A DNA stretch of 64,000 nt from Deltaproteobacteria bacterium (GTDB lineage: Bacteria > Desulfobacterota > Binatia > UBA9968): NCBI GenBank assembly GCA_009692615.1, contig SHYW01000003.1:1-64000 (forward strand). Direction: 5' to 3'. The position numbers and the translations under genes are program-made. Under the pieces are notes generated by a model. It ran no database searches. It worked only from the letters and a program-made list of their open reading frames with translations, and was not told where the DNA came from. Shown here piece after piece: positions 36,575 to 45,516 of this stretch; position 1 is the stretch's first letter, and each line of letters begins with the position of its first letter.

Positions 36575-38194
36575 ATGAAGGAAAGAATTATTGCTGCGAG
36601 TTCAGGGCAACGGATTGTCATGTCTCTGCTGACGCTTGTCGCTCTTGGCTTCGCGGCGATTTCCGTTTTGGCCGCCGAAGCGCCGCGCTCCGGTGGCGAA
36701 TTGGTTTTTGCCGTCGGCGAAACGCCGCCGTCCTATGACGGCCATCGCGAGACGACTTTCGGCATGCTCCATCCGGTGGCGCCCCACTACAGCACGTTGC
36801 TGCGTTTCGATCCGCAGAATTATCCCAAGATCGTCGGCGATGTCGCCGAGAGCTGGTCGTTCTCACGCGACGGCATGACCGCGACCTTCAAGATTCGCAA
36901 GGGCATTAAATTCCATGACGGCACGCCGCTGACGGCCCACGACGTCAAAGCGACTTACGATAAGATTATTTTTCCCGCCGAAGGAGTGGCGAGCGCGCGC
37001 AAGGCGTCCTACGCGATGGTCGACAAGGTCGAGGCGCCGGACGATTTGACCGTGGTGTTCAAGCTCAAACATATCGCCGCGTCGTTCCTGGCCAATCTCG
37101 CGTCGCCGTGGAACTTTATCTACAGCGCGGCCAAGCTCAAGCAAGATCCGCGCTGGTATGAAAAAAACGTCATGGGTTCCGGGCCGTTTGTTTTTGTCGA
37201 TCACGTCGCCGGTTCGCACTGGGTCGGCAAGAAAAATCTCAACTACTTTATGCCGGGGCGGCCCTATCTCGACGGCTTCAAGGCGGTGTTTATTCGCGAC
37301 ACTGCGCCGCGCATTGCCGCGATACGCAGCGGCCAAGCGCTGGTCGAGTTTCGCGGCTTCAATCCAGCGGCGCGCGATGATGTGGTCAAATCCTTGGGCG
37401 ACAAAGCGGTGGTGCAAGAAAGCCCGTGGGCGTGTAATATCTTGGTCGCCTTCAACAATGAGAAGAAGCCCTTCAGCGATGTCCGTGTGCGGCGCGCTCT
37501 GACCCTGGCCATCGACCGTAACGAGGCTTCGAAAGCGTTGGCGCAAATCTCGGTGATGAAATATGTCGGCGGCGTGTTTCGGCCGGGGTCGCAATTTGCT
37601 ACGCCGCAAGCTGAGCTTAACAAACTGTCCGGGTTTGGCAAAAACATCGACGCGGCGCGCGCCGAAGCCAAGCGTTTGCTCAAAGAAGCCGGCGTGGCCG
37701 AAGGCTTTTCTTTCGTATTGAAGAACCGCAACGTCAAGGAGCCCTATGAAGTCACCGGCGTTTATTTGGTCGATCAGTGGCGCAAGATCGGTTTAAACGT
37801 GACCCATCAACCGCTCGAAGGCGGGCCGTACTTTAACGATCTACGCCAGGGCAATTTCGATGCCGGTGTCGACTTTGACTGCGAGTTCATGGACGAGCCG
37901 GATCTCTACTTGCTTAAATATTTGAGCAGCGACAAAAGTCCGGTCAACTACTCGCGCTACAAAGACCCGATGCTCGACGAACTCTACGAGCGCCAGAGCC
38001 GCATGCTCGATCTGCAAGACCGCTTGCCGATTATTAGGCAGATGGAAAAGCGTGCGATTGCCGAGCAGGCTTATCAGTTTCCGATTCTCTGGTGGCAGCG
38101 GGTCATTCCGCACAGCAATCGGCTCAAGGGTTGGAAGATTGGCCCGAGCCATTATGTCAATCAGGATTTGCGCGATGTTTGGCTAGGGCAGTGA
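36575..38194 (+). CDS. ABC transporter substrate-binding protein, family 5 (Dpp/Opp/Nik-like)
   Basis: The 539-aa product is a large three-lobed binding protein of family 5 with a signal peptide (MKERIIAASSGQRIVMSLLT region, then 'VLAAEAPRSGG'). It shows 'LLRFDPQNYPKIVGDVAESW', 'FKIRKGIKFHDGTPLTAHDV' and 'VRRALTLAIDRNEASKAL', all diagnostic. GGAGG is 5 nt before the ATG. It heads a run with two permeases (38260, 39236) and likely presents peptides, amino-acid derivatives or other organic compounds to them. The operon has no ATPase gene. Confidence 0.93.
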   Translation: MKERIIAASSGQRIVMSLLTLVALGFAAISVLAAEAPRSGGELVFAVGETPPSYDGHRETTFGMLHPVAPHYSTLLRFDPQNYPKIVGDVAESWSFSRDGMTATFKIRKGIKFHDGTPLTAHDVKATYDKIIFPAEGVASARKASYAMVDKVEAPDDLTVVFKLKHIAASFLANLASPWNFIYSAAKLKQDPRWYEKNVMGSGPFVFVDHVAGSHWVGKKNLNYFMPGRPYLDGFKAVFIRDTAPRIAAIRSGQALVEFRGFNPAARDDVVKSLGDKAVVQESPWACNILVAFNNEKKPFSDVRVRRALTLAIDRNEASKALAQISVMKYVGGVFRPGSQFATPQAELNKLSGFGKNIDAARAEAKRLLKEAGVAEGFSFVLKNRNVKEPYEVTGVYLVDQWRKIGLNVTHQPLEGGPYFNDLRQGNFDAGVDFDCEFMDEPDLYLLKYLSSDKSPVNYSRYKDPMLDELYERQSRMLDLQDRLPIIRQMEKRAIAEQAYQFPILWWQRVIPHSNRLKGWKIGPSHYVNQDLRDVWLGQ

Positions 38195-38259
38195 GGAACT
38201 AGATGTCAGTTGTCAGGAGTCAGTAGTCAGAAGTTCGCAGTGGGTTGGGGTTTTGTCGG

Positions 38260-39213
38260 ATGGGCAATTATATTGTTAAACGTTTGCTGTTGATGATTCC
38301 GACGTTGTTCGGCGTTGCCGTGGTGGTATTTTTTTTGTTGCGAGTGGCGCCGGGGGATATTGTCGAGCTGAAATACGCCGGCAGCGGCACCTTCGCACCC
38401 AAGGAAGCGCTCGATCGCGAGCGCGCGCAGTTGGGTTTGGATAAGCCACTGGCGCAGCAGTTCGTGGTTTGGATCGCCGGCATCACGCGCTTCGACTTCG
38501 GCGATTCGATGTGGACCGGCCGGCCGATCACCGACGAGATCAAGATTCGTTTGGAGTTAAGTTTAGAACTTGCGCTGATGGCGACTTTGGTCGCGGTCTT
38601 GATCGCGCTGCCCTGCGGCACGCTGGCGGCGCTCAAGCAGGATACTTGGGTCGACTATTTGGTGCGGATTTTTTCCATCGGTGGATTAGCCGTGCCGTCA
38701 TTTTGGTTGGGTATCGTCATCATTCTTTTTTTCTTGATCGTCTTCAAATGGCTGCCGCCGCTGACTTTCACTTCTTTCTGGGTCGATCCCTGGGCCAATT
38801 TGACACAGCTGATTTGGCCGGCCCTTGCCGTCGGTTACCGCTATTCGGCGATGGCGACGCGCATGACGCGCTCGGCGGTTTTGGATGTGCTGCGCGAAGA
38901 TTTCGTCCGTACCGCCCGCGCCAAGGGACTACGGGAAAATGCCGTCGTAGTCAAACATGCGCTGCGCAACGCGCTGTTGCCGATCGTCACCGTGATCGGT
39001 TTGGAGTTCGCCTTTCTGATCGGCGGTTTGGTGGTCACCGAGCAGGTGTTCAACTTGAACGGCATCGGTATGCTGTTCGTCGAATCGATCACGCATCGCG
39101 ATTACACGATGACCCAGGCGCTGGTGCTGTTGGTTTCGTTTGCCTTTATCCTGATGAATTTTTTGATCGATCTGATGTACGCCTGGCTCGATCCGCGTAT
39201 CCGTTACCAATGA
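38260..39213 (+). CDS. ABC transporter permease, DppB-like
   Basis: The 317-aa membrane protein has the DppB/OppB N-terminus 'IVKRLLLMIPTLFGVAVVVF' and 'PLAQQFVVWIAGITRFDFGD', about six transmembrane helices, and the EAA loop 'FVRTARAKGLRENAVVVKHA' that contacts the ATPase, followed by 'GGLVVTEQVFNLNGIGML'. It lies 65 bp after the binding protein. The gap holds a GTCAG direct-repeat run. It should form a heterodimeric channel with the next gene product. Confidence 0.94.
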   Translation: MGNYIVKRLLLMIPTLFGVAVVVFFLLRVAPGDIVELKYAGSGTFAPKEALDRERAQLGLDKPLAQQFVVWIAGITRFDFGDSMWTGRPITDEIKIRLELSLELALMATLVAVLIALPCGTLAALKQDTWVDYLVRIFSIGGLAVPSFWLGIVIILFFLIVFKWLPPLTFTSFWVDPWANLTQLIWPALAVGYRYSAMATRMTRSAVLDVLREDFVRTARAKGLRENAVVVKHALRNALLPIVTVIGLEFAFLIGGLVVTEQVFNLNGIGMLFVESITHRDYTMTQALVLLVSFAFILMNFLIDLMYAWLDPRIRYQ

Positions 39214-39235
39214 CATCGCTGCCGAGTCCGACATC

Positions 39236-40099
39236 GTGACGCGTTTCGCTGCGCAAAAATGGCTCGCCGGCGCATGCTACTTTGGCTCGCGCTGGCCCCT
39301 CGGTGGCGCTGGCGCGTTGATCATCGTCCTGATGCTGTTAGCGGCCATGTTGGCGCATCTGTTGGCGCCCTTCGATCCTCTCGATACCGACTACGGCGCC
39401 ATGCTCCAAGCGCCCGGCGCCAAGCATTGGTTTGGCACCGACTCTTTCGGCCGCGATCTTCTCTCGCGGGTTCTGTTTGGCGCCCGCACGGCGTTGTTGG
39501 TGGGCTTTTGCTCGTCGTTTTTCGCCACCAGCGCCGGCGCGGTGATCGGCGCGACCTGCGCCTACTTCGGCGGTCGGGTCGATCTCTTGATGCAGCGCTT
39601 GATGGATATTTTACTTTCGTTTCCGTTGATCGTTTTAGCCTTGGTGGTGGTGTCGATCATGGGTTCGGGGATCTCGAACGTGATCATCGCGATCTCGGTG
39701 CCGATGATTCCGCGCGCCGCATTGGTCGTGCGCAGCAGCGCTTTGGCGTTGCGCCAAATGCTCTTCGTCGAAGCTGCGCTGACCCTCGGCGCCAGCCATG
39801 GACGGATTATTTTTCGCCATATGCTGCCCAATGTATTGGCGCCCTACCTGATCATGCTGACGGCATTTCTCGGTCAGGCGATTCTTTTGGAAGCGTCGCT
39901 TTCTTTTCTCGGTTTGGGCGTCGCTGAGCCGACGGCGGCGTGGGGCTTGATGTTGCGCGGCGCGGCGGTGGAGTTCGCCGAGCGCGCGCCTTGGCTGGCG
40001 CTATTTCCCGGACTGGCGATCAGTCTGGCGGTGTTCGCTTTCAATGTTTTGGGCGATTCGCTGCGCGATGCCCTCGATCCCAAGTTGCGCCTACCTTAG
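39236..40099 (+). CDS. ABC transporter permease, DppC-like
   Basis: The 287-aa permease partner carries the DppC/OppC pattern: an N-terminal helix, 'HWFGTDSFGRDLLSRVLFGA' and the EAA loop 'VEAALTLGASHGRIIFRHML', followed by 'EASLSFLGLGVAEPTAAWG'. Start GTG 39236 lies 22 bp after the first permease. The DppD and DppF ATPases that usually follow are missing; the next genes are convergent and unrelated, so ATPases must come from elsewhere. Confidence 0.94.
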   Translation: MTRFAAQKWLAGACYFGSRWPLGGAGALIIVLMLLAAMLAHLLAPFDPLDTDYGAMLQAPGAKHWFGTDSFGRDLLSRVLFGARTALLVGFCSSFFATSAGAVIGATCAYFGGRVDLLMQRLMDILLSFPLIVLALVVVSIMGSGISNVIIAISVPMIPRAALVVRSSALALRQMLFVEAALTLGASHGRIIFRHMLPNVLAPYLIMLTAFLGQAILLEASLSFLGLGVAEPTAAWGLMLRGAAVEFAERAPWLALFPGLAISLAVFAFNVLGDSLRDALDPKLRLP

Positions 40100-40159
40100 C
40101 GAGAATCGGTGCTGCGATACGATATCGTTGAGTTACGATCTTAACTTGAAGCTGAGCCG

Positions 40160-40762
40160 CTATTTGCCGTTTCGCCATGGATCTGAGCCCACCGGTGCGC
40201 TGCGGCCTTCGTAGAAACGCTTTTGCAGTTTGTAGAGATCGGGGATGGTCATCAGTTCGTTGTGGGTTTTGCCATCGCTGGCGGTGAATTCAAATACGAC
40301 GCGGCGAGCGTCTTTAGAAATCTTTACCAGCTGGCCTTTCTGGCCGTCAACCAACCGGCCGATGGTGCGGAGCATTTCAGCTAAGCTGTGAATGTCGGGA
40401 AGTTTGCCGGCGGTAAAGCGCCGGCTGATGCCGATGTCATCAATCCGGTTTATATCTTCGGCTGCGTATCGCTGGTTGAATTCGACGCTTGCCGTTAGCC
40501 CTTTCTGGCCGAGCGCGGTGACGTCGCGGCTGAGGAAATCGGCGCAAAATTCTTTTAGACCTTTGCGCTGGGGCGTGGGCTGGCGCGCGTCCAGTCGACT
40601 CTTCGCGCATCGGCCGCTGACGACAAACGTCTCGCCGTGAAATTTAATCTCAACGGTGTCGGGAAATAAATCGGCGAGATCCTGGCCGATGACGCGTAGC
40701 GCCCGAGCAAAAGTTCCTGGCGTCGTCGAGGTTAATATTTTGAACGATTGGGCGAGTCTCAT
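40160..40762 (-). CDS. unrecognised protein, tandem paralog 1
   Basis: I do not recognise this 200-aa family. It shares with the gene at 40832-41389 the opening 'ARALRVIGQDLADLFPDTV' and the later 'IHSLAEMLRTIGRLVDGQKG' followed by 'QLVKISKDARRVVFEF'. The paralog reads 'RALRAIGQDLSDLLPESV' and 'IYSLGERLRTIGKVIDSHLG'. No signal peptide or membrane helix is visible, so it is probably soluble. The middle differs strongly between the copies. It lies 69 bp downstream of its paralog on the same strand, so the two are likely cotranscribed and arose by tandem duplication. No function is proposed. Confidence 0.7.
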   Translation of the reverse strand: MRLAQSFKILTSTTPGTFARALRVIGQDLADLFPDTVEIKFHGETFVVSGRCAKSRLDARQPTPQRKGLKEFCADFLSRDVTALGQKGLTASVEFNQRYAAEDINRIDDIGISRRFTAGKLPDIHSLAEMLRTIGRLVDGQKGQLVKISKDARRVVFEFTASDGKTHNELMTIPDLYKLQKRFYEGRSAPVGSDPWRNGK

Positions 40763-40831
40763 ATTGACTTAAGATCGGCGTGTTTGACCCTGACTTAAGT
40801 CAAATAGCTTGTTTTTTGGTTGGTGTTGGAA

Positions 40832-41389
40832 TCACACCCCGTCAGGATTGGCGGCGGCGGTTTCAATGTCGCTACGTTCGGTGGTGTAGCCGCTTTGTAG
40901 GCGATACAGCTCAGTGTTGTCGAGTTCGACCTTGTGCGGGGTAATGTCGGTATCGCAGTACTCGAAGACGACGTGATGGAGGTCTTTATAGATTTTCACG
41001 AGCCGGCCGAGATGGCTATCGATGACCTTGCCGATGGTGCGCAGCCGTTCGCCGAGGCTATAAATTTCCGGCATGCCGCCGTCGCCAACTCGGCACTGAT
41101 TGCCGCGCTTGTAGATCTCGTCGATACTCTCCGCGTTGTAACTGCGCGAGAACGGCACTAGGTCGAGATCGGCTTCAGGCGTGTGATGGTTGAGAAGCTT
41201 GGCGCCCAACCTTCTGAGCCCGGCCCAGCCGCTGGATTCTAGGGCTTCGAGCCGAGTGCGATTGCACATGCCGCGGGCGATAAAGTCGTCGCCTTCAGGC
41301 TCGATGGTCACGCTTTCGGGCAGTAAATCGGAAAGATCTTGACCGATGGCGCGTAACGCTCGCGCGTAGTAACCGGGAAATTGTTCCAT
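40832..41389 (-). CDS. unrecognised protein, tandem paralog 2
   Basis: The 185-aa relative of the protein at 40160-40762. ATG 41389 follows AAGGAG by 7 nt; a TTG one codon earlier also lies in frame. It keeps the shared N-terminal 'ARALRAIGQDLSDLLP', then a conserved 'F..RYNAESIDEIYKRG' region matching 'FNQRYAAEDINRIDDIG' in the other copy, and the C-terminal 'LVKIYKDLHHVVFEYCDTD'. It appears soluble. The pattern of conserved blocks and variable linkers suggests a folded domain with a specific role, but none is known to me. Upstream is a 213-bp divergent gap to the bicupin gene. Confidence 0.72.
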   Translation of the reverse strand: MEQFPGYYARALRAIGQDLSDLLPESVTIEPEGDDFIARGMCNRTRLEALESSGWAGLRRLGAKLLNHHTPEADLDLVPFSRSYNAESIDEIYKRGNQCRVGDGGMPEIYSLGERLRTIGKVIDSHLGRLVKIYKDLHHVVFEYCDTDITPHKVELDNTELYRLQSGYTTERSDIETAAANPDGV

Positions 41390-41602
41390 CAACTTGCTCC
41401 TTCTATTCGATATTATGATTCAACGAGGATTTTGGCACAATCAATAATTCCAGCGCGCCGAGGAATCCGGGGTCCATGCGAAGAATATCGGCCCGCACCT
41501 GTTGGATCCGTATTAAGTTCTTGACCCGCCGATGCCTAGCGTACTAAAAACTAGCTAAACGTCAACAAAAAAATTGATATTTAGAGAGAGGTAACGGCAA
41601 AC

Positions 41603-42703
41603 ATGGCAGATGCAGGAAGTTTGAAAACCTTAAGCAAGGCGGGTAATGAGCTCGGCGCCAAGACGACGTACCAGTTGTTTCTCGAAAAAGAAGCGCTTCC
41701 GGCGCTACGCGGCTTTCACATTGACGATATCAATACGGTGGAACTCCATTCCTGGGCCCGGTTTGACGGGCGCGGCGTGTTTCTCAATCTTGACGGTTCG
41801 GAGGGTGTCAACGATTGCTACATCGTCGAGATCGCCCCAGGAAAATCGCTGGCGCCGCAGCGTCATATGTTCGAGGAGCTGGTTTACGTCGTCAGCGGCC
41901 ACGGCGCGACGACTGTGTGGCAGGAGGGCGGTAAAAAACAAACTTTTGAATGGGGCCAAGGCGCATTGTTTTCGCCGCCGCTCAATGCCAGCTATCAGCA
42001 TTTCAACGGCGCCGGCGACAAACCGGTGCGCTTGTTGGCGATGACCAACGCGCCGACCGTGCTCAATCTCTACCACAACATCGACTTCGTCTTTAATTGC
42101 GATTACCGCTTCACCGACCGCTATGCCGGCGAGGAGGATTTTTTTAACGGTGTGGCGAAGATTCCCGGCGCTGGGTTCCACGACACCAACTTCATCCGCG
42201 ATGTGCGCGCTTATGAATTGCCGGACCGCAACGACCGCGGCGCTGGCGGCAAGATGTTGATGATCGAGATGTCGAACAACGTCATGTCGGCGCATATCTC
42301 GCAGTTCCCCGTGGCGACCTACAAGAAGGCCCACCGCCACGGCGCCGGCGCCCATGTGATTATCCTCAAGGGCGAAGGGTTCTCGATGGTGTGGAAAGAA
42401 GGCGAGGACATCAAGCGCTACAGCTGGAGCCCCGGCAGTTTGATGGTGCCGCCCGAACGTAGCTTTCATCAACACTTCAACGTCGGCGCCGAGCCGGCGC
42501 GTTACCTGGCGCTGAAACCGTTTAGCAGCCGCAAATTTCCCGGCCTGCGCAAACAATGGGGCACTTCGGAAAGCGTCAAGTTGGGCGGCGATCAAATCGA
42601 ATATGAAGACGAGGCGCCGCTGATTCGCGCGACTTTCGAAGAAGAACTCGCCAAGCGCGGCGTCACGAGTCGGATGGGGCCGGTTTACAAGGCGGCGAGC
42701 TGA
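41603..42703 (+). CDS. bicupin protein
   Basis: The 366-aa protein has two cupin barrels. The first has 'PQRHMFEELVYVVSGHG' with 'GALFSPPLNASYQHFN', and the second has 'KAHRHGAGAHVIILKGEG' with 'GSLMVPPERSFHQHFN'. Histidines and acids are retained in both, so each may bind metal. Bicupins of this length include oxalate decarboxylases, gentisate-type dioxygenases and quercetinases, and I cannot choose between them. 'GAGG' or 'AGAGGT' upstream of the ATG at about 41590 serves as ribosome-binding site. A binding-protein gene and a gentisate-dioxygenase-like gene follow. Confidence 0.82.
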   Translation: MADAGSLKTLSKAGNELGAKTTYQLFLEKEALPALRGFHIDDINTVELHSWARFDGRGVFLNLDGSEGVNDCYIVEIAPGKSLAPQRHMFEELVYVVSGHGATTVWQEGGKKQTFEWGQGALFSPPLNASYQHFNGAGDKPVRLLAMTNAPTVLNLYHNIDFVFNCDYRFTDRYAGEEDFFNGVAKIPGAGFHDTNFIRDVRAYELPDRNDRGAGGKMLMIEMSNNVMSAHISQFPVATYKKAHRHGAGAHVIILKGEGFSMVWKEGEDIKRYSWSPGSLMVPPERSFHQHFNVGAEPARYLALKPFSSRKFPGLRKQWGTSESVKLGGDQIEYEDEAPLIRATFEEELAKRGVTSRMGPVYKAAS

Positions 42704-42724
42704 ATTGTGGATCACCGGGCTGTT

Positions 42725-42807
42725 TTACCACGAAGGACACGAAGTGCACGAAGCTCGGAGATTGAAATTTGCGAATCCTTCGTGGAGCATCGTGTCCTTC
42801 GTGGTGA
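42725..42807. repeat. CACGAAG palindromic repeat
   Basis: Arms TTACCACGAAGGACACGAAG (42725-42744) and CGTGTCCTTCGTGGTGA (42791-42807) pair around a 46-nt centre. It is the same family as 28559, 30671 and 45517, and fills the gap between the bicupin and the binding protein. Confidence 0.88.
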
Positions 42808-42848
42808 GTAATCTTCTGCACGCTTGGCACTAGCGGATGGATGTTTAC

Positions 42849-43808
42849 ATGAAATCGTTAATTCTATTTTTCTGTTTTCTCACGTTGAGTGTTGTTCCTC
42901 AGTCGGTCGAAGGCGCGGACAAGACGCGCATCGCGGTGACCAACTTTAACATGACCTTTTTGCCCACCGGCGTGGCGCTCAAACGAGGCTTTTTCAAAGA
43001 TGAAGGTCTCGAGGTTGAGATCATCCGCATGAACACGCCGACAACATTGGCAGCAATGACCACCGGGGAAGTCGGTTACACGCTCTTATTCGGCTCCATT
43101 GTGCGTGCGGCACTGCGCGGCATGCCGATTCGTGCCCTGGCGAGTCTGATCGATAGTCCGACTTATGCGCTGATATCTCGGCCGGAGTACAAGTCGGTCA
43201 AAGAACTTAAAGCCAAGACTATTGGCATCGCCAACTTCGGCGGCACCGATGAAGTCTTGTCGCGCTTGATCTTTCGCAAGCAAGGTCTCGACGACAAGGA
43301 GATAAAATTTCTCGCCCTCGGTCCGGACCGTGCGCGCTTGGCGGCGTTGAAAGAAGGGATCATCGACGTGGCGATCATTTCACCGCCCGGCGACACCATC
43401 GGCCGGCAAATGGGCTTCAACGTGTTGACCCGGGCTTATGAGAATTTCACCTTTCCGTTTAGCGGCGTCGGGACAACGACGAAACTGCTGAAGGATCGGC
43501 CCCAGGAAGTCAGAAAAATGACCAAGGCGCTAGTGCGCGCCAACCGATTGATCCGTGACGACAAGGAAAGTGCCGTGCGCGTGCTGATCGAGTGGGCCGG
43601 GTTAGAACGTGATCACGCAATCGCGTCTTGGGACTCGACATGGAAAGTACTTAGCCCAGACGGAACCATACCGGCCGAGGGCATGAAGCTCTTACTCGAC
43701 CAAGCCAAGAGCGAAATGAAGCTGACCCGCGACGTGCCTATCAGCGAGATCGTCGACCCCGCGCCGTTGCAAGACGTGCAGCGCGAGCTGGGAATAAGAA
43801 GACCCTAG
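42849..43808 (+). CDS. NMT1/SsuA-like ABC transporter substrate-binding protein
   Basis: The 319-aa product starts with MKSLILFFCFLTLSVVPQSV, a clear signal peptide, and the fold-typical 'TFLPTGVALKRGFFKDEGLE', 'TTLAAMTTGEVGYTLLFGSI' and 'SVKELKAKTIGIANFGGTD'. ATG 42849 is preferred over ATG 42837, which adds four residues. It stands between two cupin genes on the same strand and could deliver their substrate. No transporter genes adjoin. Confidence 0.88.
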   Translation: MKSLILFFCFLTLSVVPQSVEGADKTRIAVTNFNMTFLPTGVALKRGFFKDEGLEVEIIRMNTPTTLAAMTTGEVGYTLLFGSIVRAALRGMPIRALASLIDSPTYALISRPEYKSVKELKAKTIGIANFGGTDEVLSRLIFRKQGLDDKEIKFLALGPDRARLAALKEGIIDVAIISPPGDTIGRQMGFNVLTRAYENFTFPFSGVGTTTKLLKDRPQEVRKMTKALVRANRLIRDDKESAVRVLIEWAGLERDHAIASWDSTWKVLSPDGTIPAEGMKLLLDQAKSEMKLTRDVPISEIVDPAPLQDVQRELGIRRP

Positions 43809-43843
43809 AGATCTCAGCAGAAGCGTCGGCCTCGGAAGTTTTA

Positions 43844-43869
43844 CCGCAAAGAACGCAAAGTACGCAAAA
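43844..43869. repeat. CCGCAAAG module
   Basis: A lone copy of the CCGCAAAGAACGCAAAG...CGCAAA module also seen uninterrupted at 33420 and interrupted at 8835, 12427 and 21576. It lies upstream of the cupin gene at 43914. Confidence 0.7.
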
Positions 43870-43913
43870 CATATAATTGGGAATTGTTTTCGCGCCGTGT
43901 AAGGGAGCAGAAA

Positions 43914-44966
43914 ATGTCGGAAGCAGAAATTCTCCGCGATCTCGATCGGAAGCTGCGCGGGTTGAGCGTTGAAGGGTTGTGGTCGCCGGCGTCGGATGCC
44001 GACATGGCGACCTACAGCAAAGATCCTCACACGACGGTGTTGCCCCATGTTTGGAAGTGGCCGGCGCTTTACGAGGCGATTCAAACCGTCGCCAGCATGC
44101 ATGGCCTCGACGGCTTGGCCGAACGGCGTGTGCTGCGGCTGATCAATCCGGCCTATCTCGATCAGCACAATCGCCGGCAACGGACGACTACGCATACCAT
44201 GCTGATGACGTTGCAATTGCTCAAGCCCGGTGAAGTCGCCCACGATCACCGCCATAATTTCGCCGCCTTTCGTTTCATTCTCAAAGGCGCCGGCGCCTAC
44301 ACGGTGGTGGAAGGCGAGCAAATTCCGATGGCGGCCGGCGATCTGATTCTTACTCCGTCCATGACTTGGCATGGCCATCGTAACGGCGGCGAACCGGTGG
44401 TGTGGCTCGACGGTCTCGACAATCCGCTGCTGTTCTTGTTGCAGTCGATCACTTGGGAGGCTTATCCCGGCGGCTTGCAGCCGATGAAAGCGAGTTTTGA
44501 AAACACCGCGCCGCGCATCGGCGCCACCAGGCCGCTTTGGGAAAAATCCGCGCAACGGCCGAGCTACAACTTGCACTACAAATGGCGGGATACTTACGAA
44601 AAGCTACGCAGTCTGAGTGCCGGGACCGGCAGTCCGTTCGATGGTATTGCGCTGGAGTACGTCAATCCCGAAGGCGGCCACACCATGCCGACCATGTCCT
44701 GCGCGATTCAGATGCTTCGGCCCGGTGAAGCGACCAGGACGCATCGCCACAACTATAGCGTCGTCTATCACGCCTTTCGCGGCAGCGGCGTGACGGTGAT
44801 CGACGGGCAACGGTTTGAGTGGGATGAGGGCGACTGCTTCGTCGTGCCGCTGTGGAGCTGGCATAGTCACGAGAATCGTTCGAAGAGTGACGAGGCGATT
44901 CTCTTTTCTGTGAGCGATCTACCGGTGATGGAGGCGTTGAAACTTTTGCGCGAAGAAGCGGCCTGA
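43914..44966 (+). CDS. gentisate 1,2-dioxygenase-like bicupin
   Basis: The 350-aa bicupin resembles gentisate and 1-hydroxy-2-naphthoate dioxygenases, which open aromatic rings with Fe(II). The first barrel has 'GEVAHDHRHNFAAFRFILKG' with 'DLILTPSMTWHGHRNGG', typical of that family's iron site. The second has 'GEATRTHRHNYSVVYHAFRG' and 'DCFVVPLWSWHSHENR'. GGGAG lies 7 nt before ATG 43914, which is preferred over an earlier ATG at 43884. Substrate specificity cannot be deduced. It fits the aromatic-degrading theme of the region. Confidence 0.85.
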   Translation: MSEAEILRDLDRKLRGLSVEGLWSPASDADMATYSKDPHTTVLPHVWKWPALYEAIQTVASMHGLDGLAERRVLRLINPAYLDQHNRRQRTTTHTMLMTLQLLKPGEVAHDHRHNFAAFRFILKGAGAYTVVEGEQIPMAAGDLILTPSMTWHGHRNGGEPVVWLDGLDNPLLFLLQSITWEAYPGGLQPMKASFENTAPRIGATRPLWEKSAQRPSYNLHYKWRDTYEKLRSLSAGTGSPFDGIALEYVNPEGGHTMPTMSCAIQMLRPGEATRTHRHNYSVVYHAFRGSGVTVIDGQRFEWDEGDCFVVPLWSWHSHENRSKSDEAILFSVSDLPVMEALKLLREEAA

Positions 44967-44994
44967 GATCGCGCGCGTGGTCGCGCGCGATCTC
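44965..44994. terminator. perfect 12-bp hairpin overlapping a stop codon
   Basis: GAGATCGCGCGC (44965-44976) pairs perfectly with GCGCGCGATCTC (44983-44994) around GTGGTC. The left arm begins on the second base of the cupin gene's TGA stop. No T tract follows, so it may act as an mRNA 3'-end stabiliser or rho-independent-like structure between convergent genes rather than as a classical terminator. Confidence 0.5.
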
Positions 44995-45027
44995 AATTCC
45001 AAGTTACAGATTCCAAATTTCAAATCG

Positions 45028-45444
45028 TCAGCGGCTCTGCAGGACCTGGCCACCCATGTTGGTGATCTTATCGACGTGGATTTGTACGATGATGCCTTTG
45101 CGCTCGGGATCTTTGTCCAGCTCTTCTTTGACGCAGCGCGCCATGCCTTGCTCCCACACCGGTCCCGATTCGTGCAATTCGGCCGTGCCATGAAAACGCC
45201 ACGCCGCCTTGGTTTTGGCGTCGCGGAACAGCACGATGACTTTCTTGTTCTCTCTGAGGTTCTTCAAATGCACCCGCTTGGTGCGCTCCAAATATGCCAG
45301 CGACTGCTTGTCGTAGACCATCACGCTGCCTTTGTAGCCGATGTCCGGTTCGCCGTCGCCCGACACCGTCGCGAGAACGCAGGCACAGCCGTTGGCTAGG
45401 GCCGGTTCGATCATTTCTTTCATCTGGTCGAGAATTTCAATCAT
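45028..45444 (-). CDS. pyridoxamine 5'-phosphate oxidase-fold protein
   Basis: The 138-aa protein has the split-barrel flavin-binding fold of the PPOX family: 'CVLATVSGDGEPDIGYKGSV', 'LRENKKVIVLFRD', 'WRFHGTAELHESGPVWE'. Such small proteins bind FMN or F420 and reduce varied substrates. A TTAGGAGGTG-type site (about 45450-45458 on this strand) precedes the ATG. It is convergent with the gentisate-like cupin gene. Its substrate is unknown. Confidence 0.82.
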   Translation of the reverse strand: MIEILDQMKEMIEPALANGCACVLATVSGDGEPDIGYKGSVMVYDKQSLAYLERTKRVHLKNLRENKKVIVLFRDAKTKAAWRFHGTAELHESGPVWEQGMARCVKEELDKDPERKGIIVQIHVDKITNMGGQVLQSR

Positions 45445-45516
45445 GGTTCACCTCCTAGAGTGCACTACTAGTAAACAATTGGCCAATCGTCAAACTGCAC
45501 GAAAAGAAATTCGGAT

